From Nematostella vectensis (taxonomy: Eukaryota > Cnidaria > Anthozoa > Actiniaria > Edwardsiidae): a stretch of DNA of 60,000 bases. The stretch spans positions 11,397,296 to 11,457,295 of the forward strand of contig NC_064035.1 in the NCBI RefSeq assembly GCF_932526225.1, read 5' to 3'. Under the pieces are notes generated by a model. That model made no database searches. It was not told the DNA's origin and saw only the letters and a list, made by a program, of their open reading frames with translations. Positions 54,601 to 58,534 of the stretch are shown here, piece after piece. The position numbers and the translations under genes are program-made. Position 1 is the first letter of the stretch, and each line of letters begins with the position of its first letter.

Positions 54601-56690
54601 TGCTTCCTCTAGGCGGCCAATTAGTAAGGGTTAAACCTCTGTTTCCTCTAGGCGGCATATTAGTAAGGGTTAAACCTCTGTTTCCTCTTGGCGGGCAACT
54701 TGTAAGGGTTAAACCTCTGTTTTCTCTAGGCGGCCAATTAGTAAGGGTTAATCCTCTGCTTCCTCTAGGCGGCCAATTAGTAAGGGTTAAACCTCTGTTT
54801 CCTCTAGGTGGCCAATTAGTAAGGGTTAAACCTCTGTTTCCTCTTGGCGGGCAATTTGTAAGGGTTAAACCTCTGCTTCCTCTAGGCGGCCAATTAGTAA
54901 GGGTTAAACCTCTGTTCCCTCTAGGCGGCCAATTAGTAAGGGTTTAACCTCTGTTTCCACTAGGCGGCCAATTTGTAAGGGTTAAACCTCTGTTTCCTCT
55001 TGGCGTCCAATTAGTAATGGTTAAACCTCTGTTTCCTCTTGGCGGCCAATTAGTAAGGGTTAAACCTCTGCTTCCTCTAGGCGGCCAATTAGTAAGGGTT
55101 AAACCTCTGTTTCCTCTAGGCGGCCAATGAGTAAGGGTTTAACCTCTGTTTCCTCTAGGCGGCCAATGAGTAAGGGTTAAACCTCTGTTTCCCGTAGGCG
55201 GGTAACCTCCCTGACTCTGTGGAGTACTCGACGGGGATGTTCGATGCCGGGACGGAAATGTTCCGCTGGACGCTGTACACGCTCCTGGGTGTTCTCTTCG
55301 TCCTGCTTCTTATCGGGATCACTTGGGAACGAGTTTGGCACATTCCCCGACGAAAAGCCATTAAGGGTTAGAGTGAATAATATATCACAAGCACACATTA
55401 AACTACAATCTTTTTTTAAAGCTGCTTGATTTGTTATTTAATGAGACACTGATATGCGGTCAAATTCAATCAAACACTTTGACAACTAGACAGAAATTAT
55501 CCCGCATTTGGCACTAATGGAACACTATGCACTAAATTACTATACGCAAGATATTTTTTACACAGTAGTGAACGAAGTTTGGTCGATTAACAGGCGGAGG
55601 CTTTATTGATGGCCTAGACAATGAGACCGTGTTTTCCTTGCTGTGCGAATCTCTTTTTATAGTTATACCGCCTATGATCGTTGTTTAGTTATACCCATGA
55701 TCGTTGTTTAGTAATACCCATGATCACGCGCGCCACAGAATTTCCAATATTCAAAAACCAAAACATTTCAGAATAACCCGAATGAGAGCCGGCTTGTAGG
55801 CTAGTAACGACACAAAGATTCTCCCTGCGTGCACTCTAATTTGAAATGCGTGGTGTAAACAGAACACAAAAAGGTCCAAGGCACATGAAGGGGTAGCGAT
55901 GGGTAAATACGAGACTTGCCGAGGCGCCGAGACCCATGCTTAGGCCCAAGCTTTTATTTCGAGCTTGTTTTCGGATAACTTGCTCGAGGTACAAAAGTTG
56001 ACAAAAGAATATGTAGAGTTAAAATACATTCTTGCTACACAACGAAAAACCCGTAGTAGGATAACAACATAAAACAGATCGCGTTTAAAAATCAGAGACT
56101 CCGAGACCGTGTTAAAAAAGCGTGGCTCTGAGACCCCTAAAACTTTTCAAAAACAAGACTTCGAGATTTGTGTAAAAAACGCCGAGATTCCGAGACTTTG
56201 TGAAATTTTGCGAGACTTTCGACATTTCGAGGTACCCATTGCTACCCCTAGATGGCGTCGATGCCTTCCCTTGTCTTCTTCTACAGCAGCGTCAGGAATA
56301 ACAAGCATTCACAACTAAACATTAACTAAATTTAATAAGGGAGTTCTAAAAACGCAATACCGTATTATATAGAAATTACACAGGCATTTCTTATGATAGC
56401 GGATATACGCTACACATTTTTTCATTGCAGAGTCCGTTGAAGCCCAAGAATGCACGCGCGCAGCTTCCGAAGCCTTGAAGAAGGAAATAGAGTTGCTGCT
56501 TGAGCGAATGAGGGCAGTGAGAACGCGACTTTGCAAGAAGCATGCTAACCAGACGGTGGCTTTTCTGAAGAAGCATAAAAACAAGTTGTTATCTTTGAGA
56601 ATGCCGGAGAGGCAAGCACGTATTGAAAACAAGTTTTCAGCATTAGATAAGGCCCACATGAAACCGAAAATCGGAGACTTTGTGTTCTAA
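13086..56690 (+). CDS. FN3-repeat, iGluR-like channel with K+ selectivity filter (overview, 24 exons)
   Basis: Twenty-four exons join with consistent phases to 5,450 nt, that is 1,816 codons with the stop after the first split codon. Order: an unknown N-terminal region (residues 1-122, counted from 13086), twelve FN3 domains (about 123-1318), and S1-like plus M1 (1319-1476). Then come the pore loop (1477-1511), M3 (about 1520-1546), S2-like (1561-1690), M4 (about 1695-1718) and a basic tail (1731-1815). This S1-M1-P-M3-S2-M4 order is that of ionotropic glutamate receptors. The filter TMTTLGYGD is that of K+ channels, known in receptors GluR0 and AvGluR1. Many N-X-S/T sites fit an extracellular FN3 region. 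The predicted role is a plasma-membrane, ligand-gated K+ channel with an adhesive or ligand-binding stalk. The ligand is unknown. The signal peptide and true start were not found. The usual amino-terminal (LIVBP-like) domain of animal iGluRs is absent and FN3 repeats stand in its place. Confidence 0.85.
13220..13719. other. Intron
   Basis: Intron of the channel gene; nothing else is seen. Confidence 0.5.
13720..13790 (+). CDS. Channel gene exon, N-terminal region, part 2
   Basis: The acceptor is CTTCTGTGTACAG and the donor GTTAGT. The 71 bases enter in phase 0, encode INALYGGENGVQGNPPKVLD and then TNV, and leave AT, which becomes Met with the next exon. The same GTTAGT donor type is used again at the pore exon. 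Confidence 0.65.
13994..14154 (+). CDS. Channel gene exon, N-terminal region, part 3
   Basis: The acceptor is TTCTTCTAAAG and the donor GTAAGC. It encodes SSPGNENTLVALMLEFSPAG, then YEAARGFIHHIETNK and TLNSLYDILNVISIAFDN. The alpha/beta-like pattern just before the FN3 domains loosely recalls a SEA-type juxtamembrane domain, but I cannot support that by eye. It leaves one base of a Val codon. Confidence 0.7.
14155..14690. other. Intron, pyrimidine-rich
   Basis: C/T-rich intron. Overlapping plus-strand ORFs here (14231-14690) are produced by the low-complexity CCTC and TTCC composition and run into the FN3-1 exon; they are not taken as coding. Confidence 0.6.
14691..14975 (+). CDS. FN3 domain 1 exon
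   Basis: One FN3 domain in one phase 1-1 exon, with acceptor TTGTTTGCAG and donor GTGAGT. Landmarks are the B-strand Trp in NSANISWTAF and the tyrosine corner in LRPLTNYTARV. The domain ends in the F-G strand ETVSFTTPDL. There are N-X-S/T sites at NIS, NGS, NVT, NYT and NWS. It is extracellular by family and position. Confidence 0.9.
14976..15568. other. Intron containing a MITE
   Basis: The intron between FN3-1 and FN3-2. Its main content is the 230-bp inverted-repeat element at 15114-15343. Confidence 0.6.
15114..15343. mobile_element. 230-bp MITE with TAA target duplication
   Basis: The terminal inverted repeats start TGCCTGGTGCACAC on the left and end GTGTGCACCAGGCA on the right. They continue inward as GTGACATAATGACATA and its mirror. 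TAA flanks both sides (15111-15113 and 15344-15346). A 3-bp TAA/TWA duplication is typical of PIF/Harbinger-derived MITEs, so that class is likely. A truncated relative lies at 32464-32577. Confidence 0.85.
15569..15868 (+). CDS. FN3 domain 2 exon
   Basis: Phase 1-1 exon with acceptor CTACCCTACAG and donor GTATGT. Landmarks are Trp in SAVRVSWNRL, the tyrosine corner LKASTSYSIGV, and the end VNVTTLDG. A typical length of about 100 residues. Confidence 0.9.
16016..16848. mobile_element. Foldback/MITE copy 1, about 105-bp inverted ends
   Basis: The left end CAATTCATAGATCCGAC and the right end GTCGGATCTATGAATTG are exact inverses. The match continues, with gaps, through CCAATCAG/CTGATTGG and CAAATGTCCCACAAAA/TTTTGTGGGACATTTG. 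The interior lacks a transposase. Confidence 0.8.
16907..17836. mobile_element. Foldback/MITE copy 2, diverged, tandem to copy 1
   Basis: The left part (ATTCATAG, ACATGTAATTC, CCAATCTG, CACAAAAGTCCCA) and the right part (GCTGGCTTCTTTTTTCTGC, TGGTGCGCGCGTCGGA) match the ends and body of copy 1 with many changes. Shared inner words include ACTGCAAGTTGAC and TACCTACC. It is older and partly disrupted, with a run of about 14 C near its 3' side. Confidence 0.65.
18030..18323 (+). CDS. FN3 domain 3 exon
   Basis: Phase 1-1 exon with acceptor ACTCCTTGTAG and donor GTACGA. Landmarks are Trp in ALRVEWGEIP, the tyrosine corner LDYDTVYKVTV, and the end ATLVLARTQYG. Glycosylation-type sites include NGT, NIS, NRT and NAT. 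Confidence 0.9.
18324..18604. repeat. Intron with (GA)n microsatellite
   Basis: The intron between FN3-3 and FN3-4. It contains GAT-rich sequence and an uninterrupted (GA)n run at about 18518-18543. Confidence 0.8.
18605..18907 (+). CDS. FN3 domain 4 exon
   Basis: Phase 1-1 exon with acceptor CTGCCCTTAG and donor GTATGT. Landmarks are Trp in TAIRLSWDSL, the tyrosine corner LRPVTMYLIQV, GAGP before the G strand, and the end NVTTAEAG. Confidence 0.9.
18908..19298. other. Intron
   Basis: Intron between FN3-4 and FN3-5; the start has a GACGGACGAA/ACAGACAAAC-like short repetitive stretch. Nothing else. Confidence 0.5.
19299..19592 (+). CDS. FN3 domain 5 exon
   Basis: Phase 1-1 exon with acceptor TCTCCCTTTAG and donor GTACGT. 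Landmarks are Trp in YGITIGWTPL, the tyrosine corner LRFKSLYSIRM, and the end MANTTEAG. Confidence 0.9.
19843..20139 (+). CDS. FN3 domain 6 exon
   Basis: Phase 1-1 exon with acceptor TGTTTTTAAG and donor GTGAGT. Landmarks are Trp in TKVNITWQSI, the tyrosine corner LRKYTSYLVTL, and the end LIVKTAEG. One Cys near each end (PVCPPN and KNCSLI) could form a disulphide within the domain (inference). Confidence 0.9.
20203..20271. repeat. Intronic repeat copy A (second copy at 21202-21270)
   Basis: The segment from TTCATATGATCT to CATAGGTAGGATGACTAGAA just before FN3-7 recurs with few changes about 1 kb downstream, in the intron before FN3-8. Confidence 0.85.
20316..20606 (+). CDS. FN3 domain 7 exon (B-strand Trp missing)
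   Basis: Phase 1-1 exon with acceptor TACCTCATCAG and donor GTAAGT. The tyrosine corner LFPYTPYKVLV is present. The usual B-strand Trp is replaced (SAIVIALGEV), a known tolerated change in divergent FN3 domains. Cys occurs in YTCAGSG. It is otherwise normal in length. Confidence 0.85.
20607..21505. other. Intron built partly of internal duplications
   Basis: A 0.9-kb intron before FN3-8. It holds repeat copy B (21202-21270) and a separate pair of about 100-bp direct repeats (21059-21165 and 21268-21370). Both members of that pair contain GACCTGTTTGCGTAAA and GGAGGAGAGTCAGATGCCAT. Confidence 0.8.
21506..21713 (+). CDS. FN3 domain 8, first half exon
   Basis: The acceptor is TTTTTTGTGTAG and the donor GTAAAG after CCCGCAG; the exon leaves two bases of an Arg codon. 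Landmarks are Trp in TLTLTWSPPD and the C strand LQGYRVFWQK. The domain is cut by an intron before its F strand. The donor is also the first unit of the 58-bp array that follows. Confidence 0.85.
21714..24600. repeat. 58-bp tandem array (about 49 copies) starting at the FN3-8a splice donor
   Basis: The typical unit is 58 bp and contains CCCTAGGTACAGCTTGTGTG, GCAGTGTGTTAGTACATGGC and TAACTGTGCAGGTGGT. The sequence across the real exon-intron junction, CCCGCAG then GTAAAGCTTGTGTG, aligns with CCCTAG then GTACAGCTTGTGTG of every unit. The array therefore begins inside the exon's own donor region, and the first unit is longer by an insertion. Most units keep AG-GTAC (donor-like) and CTAAC plus TGTGCAG (branch-point and acceptor-like). 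Variants with CTTCCCTTGG recur at 22.36, 22.77 and 23.11 kb, which indicates block duplication. The array ends in a (GT)n run. Confidence 0.95.
24594..24623. repeat. (GT)n microsatellite
   Basis: A GT run of about 14 repeats grows directly out of the last 58-bp unit (GCAGTGTGTG). Confidence 0.9.
24636..24690. repeat. Short relic matching the MITE at 24971-25232
   Basis: CACGCCCTTAAGAAAACGTG, AAAGGTATA and ATTGCGTTTCGACGTG occur here. The same words occur in inverted and rearranged order at about 25045-25095, inside the inverted-repeat element on the other side of the exon. Confidence 0.75.
24707..24855 (+). CDS. FN3 domain 8, second half exon
   Basis: The acceptor is TTTTATTTGACAG and the donor GTGAGA. 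One G completes Arg, and the exon then reads RRRAVTPCCGQMTLVLDGLQ. The tyrosine corner is LQPYTMYTIRI and the end INATTNEDG. The splice joins to a run of five Arg. No stop occurs in the used frame, and the phase is 2 in, 1 out. Confidence 0.8.
24856..25504. other. Intron containing an inverted-repeat element
   Basis: Intron between FN3-8 and FN3-9. The element at 24971-25232 is its main content. A plus-strand ORF at 25296-25514 has no support. Confidence 0.6.
24971..25232. mobile_element. MITE, about 260 bp, 46-bp imperfect inverted ends
   Basis: The left end CGCGGGCACTTGGATAGTCC is followed by AAGTCTTTAAACTAT. The right end has the mirror (ATAATTTAAAGACTGGGACTATCC then GCGCCCGTG). Inside there is a tandem duplicate of AAATCTGACTAAAATTTTC near 25149-25187. 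No coding capacity. Confidence 0.75.
25505..25804 (+). CDS. FN3 domain 9 exon
   Basis: Phase 1-1 exon with acceptor ATTACTTCCTCTAG and donor GTAAGC. Landmarks are Trp in SINVTWQPIP, the tyrosine corner LTPYTGYLVSV, and the end MSINTSEI. The most canonical FN3 of the set. Confidence 0.92.
25805..26172. other. Intron
   Basis: Intron between FN3-9 and FN3-10, with an AAAATAAAAT-type low-complexity run near 26125-26152. Nothing else. Confidence 0.5.
26173..26466 (+). CDS. FN3 domain 10 exon
   Basis: Phase 1-1 exon with acceptor TTTTTCTCAAG and donor GTAAGC. Landmarks are Trp in SSVSVTWQPV, the tyrosine corner LYTLTSYNVSL, and GEGPWSESIVLTT at the G strand, the closest of all to the usual FN3 end. 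Confidence 0.92.
26722..26816 (+). CDS. FN3 domain 11, first half exon (B-strand Trp missing)
   Basis: The acceptor is CTTTTCTCCAG and the donor GTATGA. It encodes LSGPNVTGFSLDGNSMTLDI and then VSSEGLVLGYT. Trp is absent at the usual place (NSMTLDIVSS). Phase 1 in, phase 0 out. Confidence 0.8.
26817..27620. other. Intron inside FN3-11
   Basis: An intron of 804 bp. Its first third is rich in ATCATT and CACCATC words (low complexity). A minus-strand ORF at 27200-27412 is unsupported. No array here, unlike the intron that splits FN3-8. Confidence 0.6.
27621..27801 (+). CDS. FN3 domain 11, second half exon
   Basis: The acceptor is TCTCGTGTCCCCAG and the donor GTATGG. It encodes VAYYPVGSPYSLRERFFGPN, the tyrosine corner LDPKTDYTVLL, and the end LTLNSGIEG. 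It completes domain 11 in phase. Confidence 0.85.
27802..28208. other. Intron
   Basis: Intron between FN3-11 and FN3-12; nothing notable. Confidence 0.5.
28209..28505 (+). CDS. FN3 domain 12 exon (last FN3)
   Basis: Phase 1-1 exon with acceptor GCTTCATCTTAG and donor GTCAGT. Landmarks are Trp in DSIPISWAPV, corner LEAFGSYRISV, and GIGPEIYFNAG at the end. It joins directly to the Cys-rich start of the S1-like exon, so no long linker separates stalk and channel. Confidence 0.88.
28506..29355. other. Intron
   Basis: An intron of 850 bp between the FN3 stalk and the channel core. T/C-rich at first, then AT-rich. The plus ORF at 29084-29269 has no support. No repeat array. Confidence 0.5.
29356..29828 (+). 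CDS. iGluR S1-like domain and first membrane helix (M1)
   Basis: The acceptor is CTCTTTTTAG and the donor GTAAGA. It begins ETCRCRKRLTTNWRAYVPYT. GEPEGIIASVIREM recalls the G-x-x-x-D/I-L-x-x-(I/L) stretch early in iGluR S1. The segment HVDLTFPVYGTRDKT sits where iGluRs have the ADLAIAPLTITxxR motif; the Arg there could be the amino-acid-binding Arg, which only an alignment could confirm. Four Cys cluster in SCCETCNT and CRC. The last 25 residues, LINTLPFLAMTLLMAYIAGF and then VIWIM, are a clear transmembrane helix (M1). Confidence 0.85.
29927..30021 (+). CDS. Pore-loop exon, first half of K+ filter
   Basis: The acceptor is TTGCTCTTATTTAG and the donor GTTAGT. It encodes DRRQNMDEFPLSFIKGTYEG and then CWWAFITMTTL plus two bases of Gly. 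The pore helix WWAFITMTTLG is like the Kv pore (TMTTLGYGD is the form in Kv4-type channels). The re-entrant loop sits after M1 exactly as in iGluRs. Confidence 0.9.
30022..30378. other. Intron that splits the selectivity filter
   Basis: A 357-bp phase-2 intron between TTLG and YGD. Nothing else in it; a plus ORF (30207-30440) is a read-through of the intron into the next exon in another frame. Confidence 0.8.
30379..30535 (+). CDS. Second half of K+ filter and M3 helix
   Basis: The acceptor is TGTACTTGCAG and the donor GTCAGT. The first base completes Gly, then YGDRVPRSRLAK and the helix ACTIVWMLMGIVVFGILSGC, followed by LQSAVASITMKINSQLYGIK. The animal iGluR M3 motif SYTANLAAF is absent; instead the helix has Gly residues (MGIVVFGILSG) where K+ channels have a gating hinge. 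That is consistent with a K+-channel-like inner helix (inference). Confidence 0.9.
30536..31045. repeat. Intron with a possible degraded inverted-repeat element
   Basis: ACGATC words recur (ATACGATCACAG, CTACGATCACAG, GTACACGATCGTGTGC, GTACGATC) between about 30624 and 30790. AAGGCTAGTTC at the left loosely mirrors AACCAGCCCTT at the right. It may be a decayed MITE. Low certainty. Confidence 0.35.
31046..31112 (+). CDS. S2-like domain, exon 1
   Basis: Sixty-seven bases with acceptor TTCTCCGCTAG and donor GTATGC. It encodes VLAIHNSPEYRLGIRLNSQV and then NT. It links M3 to S2 and leaves one G that becomes Asp with the next exon. RLGIRLNSQVN could be the strand that enters S2 in iGluRs. Confidence 0.8.
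31113..31945. other. Intron with a 39-bp direct duplication
   Basis: GCGTTGACCACGTATCAT followed by AAGAAAAGAATGTTTAAC occurs at 31234 and again at 31273, a 39-bp step, near-identical. Otherwise AT-rich. The sequence is unrelated to the 39-bp array of the next intron. Confidence 0.75.
31946..32220 (+). CDS. S2-like domain, exon 2
   Basis: The acceptor is TTCTTCCCAG and the donor GTAAGT. It encodes VQPKNFEELFNALMAQKDNG, then ALIDAYAIGSQKKLF, which fits the iGluR S2 pattern (an acidic residue followed by a hydrophobic-Phe/Tyr). KIAYGIVLGGTSVRMKKCFY resembles the F/Y-G-I-x-x-x-K/G-G-S stretch in S2. HKHNERIFARIRKYV resembles the late S2 helix before M4. Asp in LIDAYAI is a candidate for the ligand-amino-contacting acidic residue (inference). 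It exits in phase 0. Confidence 0.85.
32221..32770. other. Start of the 23-kb S2-M4 intron
   Basis: Host intron sequence before the array. In the exon frame it stays open for 20 codons, to TAG at 32281-32283. It carries CATCATC low-complexity words and a MITE end fragment (32464-32577), then changes into the 39-bp array near 32771. Confidence 0.7.
32464..32577. mobile_element. Truncated MITE, same family as 15114-15343
   Basis: TTATGTCATTATGTCCATGT, CGAACATAAGAGTTCGCGCG and the end TAGTGTGCACCAGGCA match the right half of the 230-bp element. The left terminal repeat is missing. Confidence 0.75.
32771..55197. repeat. 39-bp tandem array (about 575 copies) ending at the M4 exon splice acceptor
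   Basis: The consensus unit runs GCGGCCAATTAGTAAGGG, then TTAAACC, then TCTGTTTCCTCTAG. Variants change CTAG to CTTG, GCGG to GTGG, TGTTTCC to TGCTTCC or TGCTCCC, insert TA (AGTATAAGGG), or shorten the unit (GTTAACCTTTCCTCTAG). On the plus strand each unit resembles a 3' splice site: branch-like TTAAAC, about 14 pyrimidine-rich bases, TAG, then GCGG. The last unit, ending TTTCCCGTAG, is the acceptor of the M4 exon, which itself starts GCGG. The array has long near-identical blocks (for example 33.5-37.85 kb matches 41.36-45.7 kb at an offset of exactly 7,860 bp). The many open frames on both strands result from the 39-bp period and are not genes. Confidence 0.97.
33500..37850. repeat. Higher-order block, copy A (copy B at 41360-45710)
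   Basis: Compared line by line, this 4.3-kb part of the array matches 41.36-45.7 kb at a constant 7,860-bp offset. There are only scattered single-base changes and no net length change. Similarity falls to that of ordinary units outside the block. It marks a recent large duplication inside the array. Confidence 0.85.
55198..55366 (+). CDS. M4 exon
   Basis: The acceptor is CTGTTTCCCGTAG (the last array unit). The donor is GTTAGA after ATTAAGG. It enters in phase 0: AGNLPDSVEYSTGMFDAGTE, then the helix MFRWTLYTLLGVLFVLLLIG and ITWERVWHIPRRKAIK. This is the third transmembrane helix with a positive cytoplasmic flank, as for iGluR M4. If the weak donor is not used, translation stops two codons on at TAG (55369-55371), giving a channel without the tail; the match in phase with the next exon argues that it is used. 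Confidence 0.85.
55367..56430. other. Last intron with an inverted-repeat element
   Basis: A 1.06-kb intron. It includes an ATACCCATGATCGTTGTTTAG short tandem duplication near 55672-55728 and the element at 55889-56249. Confidence 0.6.
55889..56249. mobile_element. MITE, about 360 bp
   Basis: The left end AGGGGTAGCGATGGGTA and the right end TACCCATTGCTACCCCT are inverse with one mismatch. The interior is rich in CGAGAC/GAGACT words. The terminal AGGGG/CCCCT recalls hAT-type ends, but I saw no clear 8-bp target duplication. Confidence 0.75.
56431..56690 (+). CDS. Last exon: basic, helical cytoplasmic tail
   Basis: The acceptor is TTTTTTCATTGCAG. Two bases complete Glu, then SVEAQECTRAASEALKKEIE, LLLERMRAVRTRLCKKHANQ and a Lys/Arg-rich run, ending KIGDFVF and TAA. 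Heptad-like spacing of Leu/Ile/Ala in the first half suggests a coiled coil, and the high charge a cytoplasmic location. The frame is open through the exon and in phase with the M4 exon. Function unknown; tail-mediated assembly or anchoring is only a guess. Confidence 0.8.
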
Positions 56691-57243
56691 GCACGGCCAA
56701 GTTAACACATTGAGCACATAATGTAAATTATGGGTCTTGTATGACTATTCACAATGCACTGCGTTTTTATCTTTGTACTAGGATGTATCGTTCAGATTCT
56801 TTGACATTACTCGGAGTCTTAGTAAAACAAGATCTTGCGAGCAAGATTAAGGCGGGCTGTTGTCCGAACATAGACTAGTGAAGACAGCAAATGTCTGACT
56901 TATTACTCTAATCACCAACTGTCGTGACGTGTAATTAAAAACAAGACGATTGGAAGGCGTTTAGCGGGGTGAAGTCTGTAAAAGATGGAGTGTTTAGAAC
57001 CTTATAAATAATTTCCAAGATAAACAAATGCATCTAGGGTTTGTGAATTCCAGTAACAACAGAAAAGCAAATGGAACAAAAAGAAATAGCACAGCAGCAT
57101 CTTACAATACAAAAAATGTTTTCTAACCTCTAGATTTGAGCCCTTGTTATCATTTGATTGATGATTGGAAACTCCATGTCCATGCATTGATTGGTTAATA
57201 TAATTAGTATAATTGGCAGATGCTTCAATTTGGATTACACCCT
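56691..57243. other. 3' flank of the channel gene
   Basis: Probably the 3' UTR and intergenic DNA. There is no AATAAA; ATTAAA at 56934-56939 is a possible variant poly(A) signal. A minus ORF (57002-57187) is unsupported on its own. Confidence 0.4.
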
Positions 57244-57451
57244 TTAGCTAAAAATGTAGTTTGAATTATTATAGAGAGCTCTGACATAGTTTATAAAATC
57301 ATTTAATGATGATATCTCTAACAATACACAAGATCCTAGAGAACTGGCCATACGGAACAAATCTCTGGAATGAGAATCAAATGTTTTAAATCTTCCATCG
57401 GCAGTGCAATAAATAGCCACAGTATTTGAACCAACAGTCAAAATGAAAGAC
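57244..57451 (-). pseudogene. Coding relic with FDSHSRD motif
   Basis: On the minus strand an AAAAATACAG acceptor at 57451 opens a frame: SFILTVGSNTVAIYCTADGR, FKTFDSHSRDLFRMASSLGS, CVLLEISSLNDFINYVRALY, then a stop at 57244. The composition and spacing look like a real protein exon. An F-D-S-H-x-R motif is found in papain-like/OTU-like cysteine peptidase-type domains carried by some large DNA elements; I make that link from memory and with low confidence. It stands alone, so I treat it as a fragment. Confidence 0.4.
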
Positions 57452-58231
57452 CTGTATTTTTCTCTAATAATTTTTGTAAAACATTATGCACTAGTCAATT
57501 GAAACCCCTACCCCATGGTCCTGGGGAAGGGTGGGGGGTTAGACTTTGACCCTGTACAAAACCGAGAAAAGCCCCCACCCCCTCGGGACAAAACAGCAGT
57601 TAAATGCCCCTACTCCTTGGATGCAAACTATAGGCAACTACCCGACAACAAGTCATCTGAAATAAGCTTTTTTTATCTTTCAAAGCCAGCACACTTCAGC
57701 GAGTACATTTGTACCAATTACTATGAAGATAACAGTTACATAAAAAGATGGAAAAATAAATCAACTTCATCTGGCTTTTTTTTAAATATTCGTTTTTGCA
57801 CATGTCGCCGTGCAGCATGCCACATGCTGATACATGGAATTGCTTGCTACAGAAGAAAAAGAGTCTCAAGCCAGAAATTAACATGATATTTGTGACACTA
57901 TTCACGTGTCCCAAACCCCCACGGTGGGGATAAGTCTTAGAGTAGAAAACTGTCAATTCCCCCACCCCCTCGGGACAGATTCTCGTTCAGAAGTGCTCTA
58001 AACCCCCACCTTAACCCCACACTTGTTATAACATCCACATGGGCTTCATCGACTTCCATTTTACTTTATTATTCTTACTCTGCCTCTGTTTATATGAAAG
58101 TACCTTACTTTGAAATATGCTGACCAGACGTCGTGTCTCACAAATCTTTTGTGATAGAATGAATATTTCTTCGTAATGAAATCGAGATGACTTTGGTAAA
58201 TTTTCCACGATACTTTTTCGAACAAGTCTTC
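57452..58231. other. Flank with C/G-rich direct repeats
   Basis: The 19-mer CCCCCACCCCCTCGGGACA occurs at 57572-57590 and at 57959-57977 in direct orientation, 387 bp apart. These may be parts of a decayed repeat element. The plus ORF 57515-57886 and the minus ORFs here have no other support. Confidence 0.5.
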
Positions 58232-58534
58232 TTATGTATCTGCTAAAGCACGTGCAGGCTGTTTCTTTGGAATCCTACTTGGTTCTCTGCTTCGTCTGCG
58301 AGAGCGATGGTTACCAAACAAAACAAAATTTGCGTACCGAGATCTAGTTCCATGATCGTGAATTAAAGACAACTGTGCAGCTTTTGCTAATATATCACAG
58401 TCATTTGATGCATCCAAGAAAGCTGGAAAGTAGCGATAAAACAAAAACACCCAAACTGAAATACACGCTCGATAGATAATGGCGGATCTAGAAAGTTGGA
58501 AGCGTATGACGCACGTGGCTTCGGGCTCTGCCAT
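58232..58534 (-). CDS. Hypothetical ORF, 100 codons
   Basis: Minus-strand ATG-to-stop ORF starting MAEPEATCVIRFQLSRSAII and ending in a basic, Arg/Pro-rich part (GNHRSRRRSREPSRIPKKQP). No family is recognised and no splice context was established. It could be the first exon of the FDSHSRD relic's source gene, or chance. Confidence 0.2.
   Translation of the reverse strand: MAEPEATCVIRFQLSRSAIIYRACISVWVFLFYRYFPAFLDASNDCDILAKAAQLSLIHDHGTRSRYANFVLFGNHRSRRRSREPSRIPKKQPARALADT

Noticed and set aside
32771-55197. CRISPR array or interstitial telomere
   Set aside because: There are no unique spacers between repeats and the genome is eukaryotic. Each unit contains AGGGTTA, a telomere-like 7-mer, but only once per 39 bp and in a non-telomeric context.
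32846-55361. Dozens of ORFs of 60-151 codons on both strands in the 39-bp array
   Set aside because: They are the same 13-residue period read through, start at random ATGs created by variants, and change with unit indels. No splice, start or domain evidence.
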